Assembly (NCBI RefSeq): GCF_003097495.1
Contig: NZ_QEOP01000001.1
Coordinates: forward strand, 1-64,000
Source: Amnibacterium flavum
GTDB lineage: Bacteria > Actinomycetota > Actinomycetes > Actinomycetales > Microbacteriaceae
Length of the DNA stretch: 64,000 bases
Direction of reading: 5' to 3'
Every line of letters begins with the position of its first letter. Within the stretch, counting starts at the first letter, position 1. A program made the translations under genes and the position numbers. A model generated the notes under the pieces. It ran no database searches. It worked only from the letters and a program-made list of their open reading frames with translations, and had not been told where the DNA came from. This document shows positions 53,272 through 60,924 of this stretch, piece by piece.

Positions 53272-54570
53272 TCAGAAGAAGGTGTGCACGACGCCGGTGA
53301 CGACGTCGTCATCGTCGACGAGCAGGCCGTGGGTCCATTTGTCGAACGTTGTGCAGGGATGCGAGATGCCGAGCACGACCTCGTCGCCGACGGCGAGCGA
53401 GCTCGTCGCCGGTACCGTGACGAAGCCGTGCTGGTCGTTGAGGCCGGTCACCGTCGCGCCGGCCGCATCGATCGGTGTCCCGTCGTGGCTCGCGGACAGG
53501 ACGACGGGGTAACCGGCGTCGAAGGAGACGTCGCGGCGGCCGGCGGTGATGAGCACCAGGTCGGGGTCGGGCCGGGACAGGACCGTCGCGCGGATCTCGA
53601 TCGCGGGGATGAAGGGTTCGATGTCGACCCCGCGCAGAGCGGGCGAGTCGTGCAGGTAGACCCCGTGGTCGTGCGTGACGTAGCTGCCGCTGCGGACGAC
53701 GATGCGCGTGTCCGGCACGCTCGAGAGCGAGAATTCGTCGATGACCCGGTCGAAAAGATGGCTGCCGCCGGCGCTGAGGACGAGACCGTCCTCGACGAGT
53801 CCGAGCTCCGACAGCCGCTCTCCGGCGATCCGGACCGCGGTCAGCAGCTGATCGACCGCGAGGTCCAGCTCGTCGCCCTCCCGTTCGCCGAGCGACCCCT
53901 CGAAGCACGAGGTGCCGACGACGCGGAGGGTGGGGGCATCGTGGATGACCCGCGCGACCGCCTCGGCCGTCGGGAGATCGCGGACACCGGTCCTGGCATC
54001 GGGCAGGCCGATCTCGACCAGCACCTGCGGAGCCCGATCCGCGCCGGCGAACGCGTCGACCAGCAGCTCCGCTCCGTGCACGCTGTCGACGTAGCAGAGC
54101 ACTTCGAGCCCCGCCGTCCTGTCGAGGAGACGGCGCAGCGACGCGAGCGCGACACGGTCGGTGACCTGGTTCGCAATGATGACCCGGCGAGCGCCGTGCA
54201 GGACGAAGACACTCGCCTGGGTCACGTTCGCGGCGGTGAGCGCCCAGGCGCCGGCGCGGAGCTGGGCGAGGAACAGTTCGGGGCTCATGGTCGTCTTGGC
54301 GTGAGGGGCGAGTAGAGCACCGCGGCGGGCGCAGTAGTCGGCGAGGACGGCGATGTTGTGCTCGAGCGCCGACGTCCGGAGCACGAAGAGCGGGCGGGAG
54401 AACACCGGGGCGTCCAGGCGAAGCCCCCGTTGCGCGATGTCGCCACCGGAGGCCATCTCGTCGAGCCCGCCGAACCCTTTGACCGTGGGGCCGATGGGGG
54501 CGCGCGACAGGTCGGCCAGGGCCCGCTCGGCGACGGCGGCATCGTGGCTGCCTGCTGCGAAGGCTGACAT
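53272..54570 (-). CDS. DSD1-like D-amino-acid lyase (D-serine dehydratase/D-threonine aldolase fold)
   Basis: 432 residues of the alanine-racemase-like fold-type III PLP family. The PLP lysine lies in LLAPHAKTTMSPELF. The conserved metal-site tail appears as NDQHGFVTV and SHPCTTFDKW, a His-x-Cys pair as in eukaryote-type D-serine dehydratase and D-threonine aldolases. It should convert D-serine to pyruvate via 2-aminoacrylate, or cleave D-beta-hydroxy amino acids. The N-terminal 60 residues are an extension seen in amino acid deaminase/aldolase homologues. AGGAG lies eight bases before the ATG. It follows the deacylase gene by 20 nt. Confidence 0.85.
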   Translation of the reverse strand: MSAFAAGSHDAAVAERALADLSRAPIGPTVKGFGGLDEMASGGDIAQRGLRLDAPVFSRPLFVLRTSALEHNIAVLADYCARRGALLAPHAKTTMSPELFLAQLRAGAWALTAANVTQASVFVLHGARRVIIANQVTDRVALASLRRLLDRTAGLEVLCYVDSVHGAELLVDAFAGADRAPQVLVEIGLPDARTGVRDLPTAEAVARVIHDAPTLRVVGTSCFEGSLGEREGDELDLAVDQLLTAVRIAGERLSELGLVEDGLVLSAGGSHLFDRVIDEFSLSSVPDTRIVVRSGSYVTHDHGVYLHDSPALRGVDIEPFIPAIEIRATVLSRPDPDLVLITAGRRDVSFDAGYPVVLSASHDGTPIDAAGATVTGLNDQHGFVTVPATSSLAVGDEVVLGISHPCTTFDKWTHGLLVDDDDVVTGVVHTFF

Positions 54571-54590
54571 GACTGCTTCTCCTCGTGTGT

Positions 54591-56171
54591 TCATCGGTTC
54601 GAATCCCTGTGCCGCAGTGCACGCCCGGGCCGCGCCGCGGTGCGGCGGCCGTCCGCGAGGACCGTCTCTCCCCCGATGAGAACGAGATCGACGCCGACCG
54701 CCGGGCGGATGGGGTCGTCGTAGGTGGAGACATCGGACACCGTATCGGGATCGAGCACGACGAGGTCGGCGACGGCTCCGTCCGTGACCGTTCCGCGACC
54801 GGCCAGGCCGAACCGGTCGGCGGCGTGGCCCGACAGGTGCCGGGCGGCCTGCCCCCAGGTCCAGTCCCCCAGCTCGCGGACGTGCCGGCCGAGGAGTCGC
54901 GCGAATGCTCCCCATCCGCGCGGGTGGGGCCTGCTGCCGAGGAAGATCGCGTCGGACCCGGCCAGCTGACCGGGGTGCGCGAGCAGCTGCCGCACGTCGG
55001 CCTCCGTGCGGTCCGCTCCGTTGTCGACCACGCAGCCCACGGCGAGGTCGGCGGCGATCAGGATGTCGCAGACGAAGTCCTCGATCTGCCGGCCCGCGAT
55101 CTCGGCGGCCTCGCGCAGACCGTGGCCCTCCGCCCACGCGTAGGCGGGATCGCCGACGAAGGAGAGGACGATCGAATCGAGGCGGGTGCTGCGCGGCAGG
55201 ATCTCGTCGCGCAGCAGCGCGCGTACGGACGGTTCGGCGAGCCTGCTCAGCGTCGCATCGGTCCCGCCGGCCTGCAGCTCGGGCGGAAGCAGCAGCATCG
55301 CGACGATCGTGCTGCCCCGGAGGTAGGGGTAGGAGTCGAAGGTCAGGTCGACGCCGGTGAGGCGGTGCGACCGGTCGAGTGCCCCGGCAACGAGCGCTGC
55401 CGGACCGTGCAGATGCGACACATGCCCGATCGCACCCGAGGAGGCGCTGATCTGCGCCATCTCGGCGAGCGACGCGGCCAGCTGATGGTGGGCGTAGCCG
55501 CGCAGGTGGCTGGCATGAACGCCGCCCGCCTCCCCGACCGCGATCATGAGCTCGGCGAGCTCGGCCGTCCCCGCGAAGCGGCCGGGCACGTAGTCCAGCC
55601 CGGTCGACACCCCGAGCGCGCCCTCGGCCATCCCGCGGGCGACGAGGTCGCGCATCCGCAGGCGTTCCCCGTCGGTGGCGTCGCGTTCGTCGAAACCGAC
55701 GGCCCGCGCACGGATGCTTCCCGCGCCCAGCAGCAGGCCGGTGTTGAGCGGCCCGCGCCGGTCGTAGGACTCGAGGAGTTCGCCGACCTCAGCACCCCCG
55801 AGCAGCCCCGGCGGCACGCGCCCGCCGATGGCCGCGAAGTAACGGTCGACGAACTGCGCCGATTCGCGGTCGTTGGGCGCGAAGGACAGCCCGTCCTGAC
55901 CGACGATGACCGTCGTGACGCCCTGGCGCAGGTACGCGTCGGCGACCGGGTCGGTGGCCACCAGCGAGTCCGCATGGGAGTGCACGTCGATGAAGCCGGG
56001 CAGCAGGTACCTGCCGCTGATTTCGATGGTGCGGGCGCCGGAGCCCTCACCCAGATCCCCCACGGCGGCGATGCGCCCCCCGGAGATCCCCACGTCGGCG
56101 CGGCGGGGCTCCGCACCGCTGCCGTCGACGACGGAACCCCCGGTCAGGACCGTCTCGTAGCGAACCGTCAT
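54591..56171 (-). CDS. N-acyl-D-amino-acid deacylase-like amidohydrolase
   Basis: 526 residues of the amidohydrolase superfamily. The metal-site HxH is in FIDVHSHADSL near residue 68. HASHLRG and HVSHLHGP supply further histidines, and DPAYAWAEGHG and AFARLLGRHVRE lie in the D-aminoacylase C-terminal region. The usual metal-bridging cysteine motif GNCG is replaced by VGQDGLSFAP, so the bridging ligand appears to be lost or changed. It should hydrolyse an N-acyl or similar amide of a D-amino acid and feed the lyase encoded next. The ATG overlaps the upstream stop by 4 nt. Confidence 0.85.
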   Translation of the reverse strand: MTVRYETVLTGGSVVDGSGAEPRRADVGISGGRIAAVGDLGEGSGARTIEISGRYLLPGFIDVHSHADSLVATDPVADAYLRQGVTTVIVGQDGLSFAPNDRESAQFVDRYFAAIGGRVPPGLLGGAEVGELLESYDRRGPLNTGLLLGAGSIRARAVGFDERDATDGERLRMRDLVARGMAEGALGVSTGLDYVPGRFAGTAELAELMIAVGEAGGVHASHLRGYAHHQLAASLAEMAQISASSGAIGHVSHLHGPAALVAGALDRSHRLTGVDLTFDSYPYLRGSTIVAMLLLPPELQAGGTDATLSRLAEPSVRALLRDEILPRSTRLDSIVLSFVGDPAYAWAEGHGLREAAEIAGRQIEDFVCDILIAADLAVGCVVDNGADRTEADVRQLLAHPGQLAGSDAIFLGSRPHPRGWGAFARLLGRHVRELGDWTWGQAARHLSGHAADRFGLAGRGTVTDGAVADLVVLDPDTVSDVSTYDDPIRPAVGVDLVLIGGETVLADGRRTAARPGRALRHRDSNR

Positions 56172-57373
56172 CGCAGCTCGACCAGGGCGTCGCGCACGCG
56201 TCGGAGCGCCCCGGCGTCGACGAGCGAGTAGTTGTAGAAGTCGATGCCCGCGGCACCGCCGTCGATGGCCGCACGGAGCTTGGCCGCGAGGTTGCCGACG
56301 TCGGCGTTGTCGGGGACGGCCGGACGGAGGGCGACCCGGAGGTCCGCCGCCCCGCCCAACGCCGCCTGGTAGTCCGACACATCCGAGGCCACCTCCTGCG
56401 CTTCGGGCGCGTAGCCGAGCATCTGATAGGCGCCGCAGACCGCCGCGATGCCCGCGATGTCGACCCCGTACCGCAGCACGTCCTCGACCGTTCCACTGCC
56501 GAGCAGACCGGGCTCGGCCGCCGCCTGGTCCATGAAGCAGAGCGCGACATCGGTTCCGGCGAGGGCATCCGACACCGACGCGGCGAGGGACGCCACCGTC
56601 GCGGCTCGCACGGCGAGGTAGGCGGCGACCGCTCCCCCGGCGAATCCGGCGACCTCGTCGAGAGGGATCCGCACCGGCCCGTCGCTCGCGTCCCCGGCAT
56701 AGGCGGCTTCGATGGCGCCTCGCGCCCAGGAGGAGGCGGCGGTGGCGTCCGCACCGGCATCCGATGCAGCCTCGGTACAGTGCTCGCAGAAGCACAGACT
56801 GAGAGCCAGCTTCGCCGCGGCGCCGAGATCGAGGAACCGTCGCGTCAACCGGGCCGGCTGGAAGTGCAGCGATTCGGCGAGCAGCACGTCGGGGGCATGG
56901 TTCGCCACGTCGGCCGCGAGCGCACGGTAGTAGGCCCGCGTCACGGGATTGGCGGGGCAGAGGTCGCTCGTGAGCGGGTCGCCGAACGCGGTCCGCTGCA
57001 CGAGGTCGGTATCGAGGCGGCCGAGCCGCTCGTTGAAGCCGAAGACCGTCCACGCGGTGAGCCTCATGCCCCGCTCGGTGCACGCGGCGCGCAACCGGTC
57101 GAACACGTCGTCGAGGTCATACGGGGCGGGCGCCCACGGCGGCGTCCGAGCCGGATACAGCGCGACGTCGGGTGGGAAATAGAGCGCCCCCGGCGGCAGA
57201 TCGATGAGCCGCGGGCCACCGGGTCGCGGGAGCAGGTCGCGCGATGCGTGGTAGCTCGCCGCGATCGTGACCCCGTCGACGCCGAGCTGCCGGAGGTCGT
57301 CGCAGAACCGCTCGGGACCGACGGCGAGCACATCGTGCATGAGCGCGAAGAACGATGTGGGAGGTACGGTCAT
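56168..57373 (-). CDS. Putative TIM-barrel glycoside-hydrolase-like protein
   Basis: 401 residues, no signal peptide, so cytosolic. The order of features resembles unclassified GHL-type glycosidases. An N-terminal strand-helix unit (LGVDGVTIAASYHASRDLLP) comes first, then LTAWTVFGFNERLGRL, then SDLCPANPVTRAYYRALAAD. DVLLAESLHFQP has a candidate acidic residue, and LSLCFCEHCTEA is a CxCxxC cluster near residue 205. The barrel ends with GAAGIDFYNYSLVD. No named family is certain. Overlaps of 4 nt with both neighbours place it in the sugar/D-amino-acid operon, where it could split the imported glycoconjugate. Confidence 0.65.
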   Translation of the reverse strand: MTVPPTSFFALMHDVLAVGPERFCDDLRQLGVDGVTIAASYHASRDLLPRPGGPRLIDLPPGALYFPPDVALYPARTPPWAPAPYDLDDVFDRLRAACTERGMRLTAWTVFGFNERLGRLDTDLVQRTAFGDPLTSDLCPANPVTRAYYRALAADVANHAPDVLLAESLHFQPARLTRRFLDLGAAAKLALSLCFCEHCTEAASDAGADATAASSWARGAIEAAYAGDASDGPVRIPLDEVAGFAGGAVAAYLAVRAATVASLAASVSDALAGTDVALCFMDQAAAEPGLLGSGTVEDVLRYGVDIAGIAAVCGAYQMLGYAPEAQEVASDVSDYQAALGGAADLRVALRPAVPDNADVGNLAAKLRAAIDGGAAGIDFYNYSLVDAGALRRVRDALVELR

Positions 57374-58212
57374 GCGCTCGGCCGATCCCCCAGCGTCGTC
57401 TCGAAGAACGCGGGGCCGAAGGTCGCCTCGAGGAACCGGGCGTCGCCCGCGGTGATCCCGCCGTCGACCGTGAGGGTCGTGCCCGTGATCCAACCGGCCT
57501 CGGGCGAGGCGAGGAACGCGCACGCCGCCGCGATGTCGTCGGGCTCGCCGACGCGTCGGAGCGGGTAGAGGTCGGAGATCCGCTCGAGCATGCCGGGCGC
57601 CTCGGCGACGCGGGCCTCCCAGCTGCGGGTGCGGACCGTGCCGGGGGCCACCGTGTTGAACCGCACACCGTGGGGGCCGTAGCGGAGGGCGAGGTTCTTG
57701 GTGAGGTTCATCAGTCCCGCCTTCGCTGCCCCGTACGCCTCGTTGCCGAATCCGGCGAGGCCGTTCACCGAGGTGATGCTCACGACGCTCGCGTTCGGCG
57801 AGCGCAGCAGCAGCGGGAGCGCGGCTTGGATGCAGAGGAAGGGCGCCTTGAGGGTGACGGCCACATCGACGTCGAACTCGTGGTCGGTGACCCGCTCGAA
57901 GTGGGTGTCGCTCGCGTGCGCCGGGCAGTTGATCAGCACATCGAGGCGCGGATGCTGCTCGCCGACCCCGTAGAAGAACCGACCGACCGAGGAGGAGTCC
58001 GTCGCATCGAGTTCGCTGGACTCGGCGGTGCCGCCCGCCTCCCGGATCTCTTGGGCGACCTCGACGGCGTATTCGACGGCCGAATCGGCGACGACGACAT
58101 GCGCGCCCTCGGCCGCGAGCCGCAGGCCGGTCGCGCGACCGATCCCGCGGCCGCCCCCGACGATGACGGCGACGCTCCCCTCGAAGCGCCGCGCTGCTCC
58201 CGGGTTCGTCAC
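57370..58212 (-). CDS. SDR-family oxidoreductase
   Basis: 280 residues of classical short-chain dehydrogenase type. The cofactor loop is VGGGRGIGRATG and the catalytic tetrad region has S-x12-Y-x3-K as SITSVNGLAGFGNEAYGAAK. The usual NNAG is replaced by NCPAH, an unusual change. The C-terminal GITAGDARFLEATFGPAF tail follows the WITGTTLTVDGG motif. GTG start overlaps the upstream stop by 4 nt. It probably oxidises or reduces a sugar hydroxyl. Confidence 0.9.
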   Translation of the reverse strand: MTNPGAARRFEGSVAVIVGGGRGIGRATGLRLAAEGAHVVVADSAVEYAVEVAQEIREAGGTAESSELDATDSSSVGRFFYGVGEQHPRLDVLINCPAHASDTHFERVTDHEFDVDVAVTLKAPFLCIQAALPLLLRSPNASVVSITSVNGLAGFGNEAYGAAKAGLMNLTKNLALRYGPHGVRFNTVAPGTVRTRSWEARVAEAPGMLERISDLYPLRRVGEPDDIAAACAFLASPEAGWITGTTLTVDGGITAGDARFLEATFGPAFFETTLGDRPSA

Positions 58213-59240
58213 AGCTCGGCCCCGGCGGGAGTCATCTCTGCGACGGCGACGGAGGACCCGTCGGCCATGGCTTCCTCGATGGCGCAGATGGTCTTCGTCA
58301 CCTCGAGTCCGTGCCGGACCCCGGGTCCGATCTCTCCGCCGTCGAGGAGACCGGCGGCGAACTGCTGCACCATCCATCTCGGGGGGCCGACCTTCGACCG
58401 GCCGATGCTGGCACCGAGCGGCCACTCGGACCTGAGCTTGTCGGAGACGACCGTGAGGCCCTGATGGCTGAGGTCGGCCGCGATCGACCCCTCCGTTCCG
58501 ATGAACGAGAACCGGAAGTCGACGATGCCCTCCCCCGCGTCGGGCAGGACCCAGGCCGAGGTGAGGTTCGCGGTGCTGCCGTCGGCGAAGGTGACGAGGG
58601 CGTGGACGACATCGGTGGTGTCGATGCCCCGCGCGGCGAGCACGCCGGAGGATCCGACGGCCGAGACGGTCACCGGGGTGCTGCCGGTCAGCCACATCAG
58701 CATGTCGAGCGTGTGGGGCATGAGGAACCAGGCGGGCGACGATGCGGCAGCCCAGCTCAGCATCTGCGTCGGCACGAAGTAGGAGTTGCTCAGCGTCGCG
58801 GACGAGGTGATCGGCGAGCCGAGATCGCCCGATGCGACCAGGTCGTGCGCGCGGACGACGTGCGGGTTCCAGCGGTTCTCGAAGCCGACGAGGCAGCGCG
58901 CGCCTCCTGCCTCGACGGCGTCGGCGATGGCGTAGGCGTCGTCGAGGTTCGTGGCCAGGGGCTTCTCGATCAGGAGGTGCTTTCCCGCCGTCGCCGCCGC
59001 GACCGCCGCGCCGCGATGCGCGAAGTCGGGGGTCGCCACGATGATCGCGTCGGGATCGTGATCCGTCAGCAGATCGTCGATACCGGGGACGACCGGCAGC
59101 CCTGTCGCCGTCGCGGCGTCGGCCGCGACCCCCGGCGACTTCTCCGCGAATCCGACCACCTGCACGCCGGTCTGGTCCTCGAGCGCGTCCGCGAACAGGC
59201 GTCCGCGCAGACCCGCGCCGACGATTCCGATGGTGAGCAC
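58209..59240 (-). CDS. Gfo/Idh/MocA-family oxidoreductase
   Basis: 343 residues. An N-terminal Rossmann fold (LTIGIVGAGLRGRLFADAL) is followed by the conserved EKPLATNLDDA with the catalytic lysine. The C-terminal beta-sheet domain contains MPHTLDMLMWLTG, with the active-site histidine. These enzymes oxidise sugars, inositols or amino sugars with NAD(P). The GTG start has AGGA five bases upstream. It lies 59 nt after the upstream SDR gene and overlaps the downstream SDR gene. Confidence 0.92.
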   Translation of the reverse strand: MLTIGIVGAGLRGRLFADALEDQTGVQVVGFAEKSPGVAADAATATGLPVVPGIDDLLTDHDPDAIIVATPDFAHRGAAVAAATAGKHLLIEKPLATNLDDAYAIADAVEAGGARCLVGFENRWNPHVVRAHDLVASGDLGSPITSSATLSNSYFVPTQMLSWAAASSPAWFLMPHTLDMLMWLTGSTPVTVSAVGSSGVLAARGIDTTDVVHALVTFADGSTANLTSAWVLPDAGEGIVDFRFSFIGTEGSIAADLSHQGLTVVSDKLRSEWPLGASIGRSKVGPPRWMVQQFAAGLLDGGEIGPGVRHGLEVTKTICAIEEAMADGSSVAVAEMTPAGAEL

Positions 59241-59299
59241 TGCATTCCTCTCGCTGATGGCGAAGCTTGCGGGGGTGGTGCGGGTCGCGATGGCAGGGG

Positions 59300-60067
59300 T
59301 CAGAAGAGGGTGAAGCCGCCGTCGATCTGCACGATCGACCCGGTCATGAAACTGGACGCGTCGCTCGCGAGATAGACGACCGCCGGCCCCAGCTCGTGCG
59401 GTTCGCCCGCGCGCTTCATGGGGGCGGGATCGACGCACCACGGCTTGTACTGCGGCTCGTAGACCGGCGACATGTCGGTATGGAAGTAGCCGGGTGCGAT
59501 CGCGTTCACGCGGATGCCGAGCGGCGCCCACTCGGCGGCCAGGCCCCGCGTCATCTGGTGGACCGCGGCCTTGGAGGTCAGGTAGGAGATCTGCCAGCGC
59601 GGCTGGTTCACGATTCCGGCCGACATCGAGCCGATGTTGACGATGGTGCCGCCGCCCCTCTCCGCCATCCGCCGCCCGACCGCGCGCGAGCAGTACCAGA
59701 CACCGTTCACGTTGGTGGCGAGCACCTCGTCCCAGACACTGTCCGGGGTGTCGAATGCGGCGCCGCCGACCCCGATCCCCGCGTTGTTGACGAGGACATC
59801 GATCTCCCCGAACTCGGAGCTGACCTCGGCGACGGCCCGTTCGACATCGTCGACGTCGGAGACCTCGAGCTGCACACCGTAGGCGCGGATGCCCAGGTCC
59901 TCGAGCTCGCCCGCCGCGGCCTGCGCCGCCCCGAGAGTGCGGGCGGAGAGGGCGACGGCGGCTCCCGCCTCGCCGAGCGCCTGCGCCATCGCACGGCCGA
60001 GACCGCGGCTGCCTCCGGTGAGGAATGCGGTCTTGCCGGCCAGTGAGAAGGATTCGAGCGACGTCAT
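59300..60067 (-). CDS. SDR-family oxidoreductase (gluconate 5-dehydrogenase-like)
   Basis: 255 residues. Cofactor motif TGGSRGLGRAMA, NNAGIGVGG, catalytic Ser in NIGSMSAGIV, and YLTSKAAVHQM with Tyr and Lys. The C-terminal FMTGSIVQIDGGFTLF is standard. Features such as APGYFHTDMSPVY resemble sugar-acid or polyol dehydrogenases. The ATG overlaps the upstream epimerase stop by 4 nt. Confidence 0.92.
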   Translation of the reverse strand: MTSLESFSLAGKTAFLTGGSRGLGRAMAQALGEAGAAVALSARTLGAAQAAAGELEDLGIRAYGVQLEVSDVDDVERAVAEVSSEFGEIDVLVNNAGIGVGGAAFDTPDSVWDEVLATNVNGVWYCSRAVGRRMAERGGGTIVNIGSMSAGIVNQPRWQISYLTSKAAVHQMTRGLAAEWAPLGIRVNAIAPGYFHTDMSPVYEPQYKPWCVDPAPMKRAGEPHELGPAVVYLASDASSFMTGSIVQIDGGFTLF

Positions 60068-60924
60068 GGCGCCTTTCGGGAGATCGGGCCGGCATCCCCC
60101 GCGGGAGATGTCGACCAGGTGATGGTCATATCGAGCGAGACGGGCTCTCCTGGCGACGCGACCGCGGAACCGCCGGCCGCGAGCCCGTTCACCGGGCCGC
60201 TGAGCGGTTCGACGCAGAACGCGTCGGGCATGGTCTCGCAGAGGATCCAGTGCGACCCGGTGCGCGCGAGAGTGAGTTCGAGACCGTTCGACCATCGGAT
60301 GACGGGGTCGGCGAGCAGGTCGGTGAACGAGTCGTCCCACGGTCGCGCTCCGCCGCCGGGAGCGGTGCCGATCGGGATCCCATCGGAGTCGCAGACGTAG
60401 CGGGTGCCGGGTGAGAACTCGTAGGAAGCTGTCGACCCGTCGGCGAGGACCTCGCGGAACCAGGGGTGGAAGCCGAGGATGACAGGCATCCGCCGCTCGT
60501 CGTTGGCCGCCGTCGCGGTGATCGTGAGCGACGTATCAGTCAGCGTGAAGCTCTGCCGCAGGCTCCCGCCGAACGGCCAGCGCTCGTCGAAGTCGAAGAC
60601 GATGTCGTCACCGTCGCGCTGCCACGCCCGGTCGAAGGCGAGGCCGTGCATCGCGTGGGGCCCGAAGTTGACCGGCACCTCGTAGTCGACGCCGTCGAAG
60701 GCGAACCGGCCGTGGGCCGTGCGCCCCACCCAGGGCGCCATGAGGAACGACCCGGAGAAGATCTGCGGCGGCGCTCCCGGGGCGGGCGTGCTCGCGCCGA
60801 GCACCTCGAGGCCGTCGATGCGGAGCGAGGTGAGCCGACCGCCGCCGGGGTCGACCGAGATCGACGACCGCTCGGTGCTGAGCTCCAGGAGCTCGGCCGT
60901 GCCGACGTCGCCCCCCGCGCTCAT
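60064..60924 (-). CDS. Aldose 1-epimerase family protein
   Basis: 286 residues of the galactose-mutarotase fold. MAPWVGRTAHGRFAFDG and FGPHAMHGLAFDRAW are typical, FHPWFRE carries a catalytic-type histidine, and the glutamate region is CVEPLSGPVNGLA. It would equilibrate the anomers of the sugar imported by the adjacent transporter. The start overlaps the permease stop by 4 nt and the end overlaps the SDR gene by 4 nt. Confidence 0.88.
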   Translation of the reverse strand: MSAGGDVGTAELLELSTERSSISVDPGGGRLTSLRIDGLEVLGASTPAPGAPPQIFSGSFLMAPWVGRTAHGRFAFDGVDYEVPVNFGPHAMHGLAFDRAWQRDGDDIVFDFDERWPFGGSLRQSFTLTDTSLTITATAANDERRMPVILGFHPWFREVLADGSTASYEFSPGTRYVCDSDGIPIGTAPGGGARPWDDSFTDLLADPVIRWSNGLELTLARTGSHWILCETMPDAFCVEPLSGPVNGLAAGGSAVASPGEPVSLDMTITWSTSPAGDAGPISRKAP

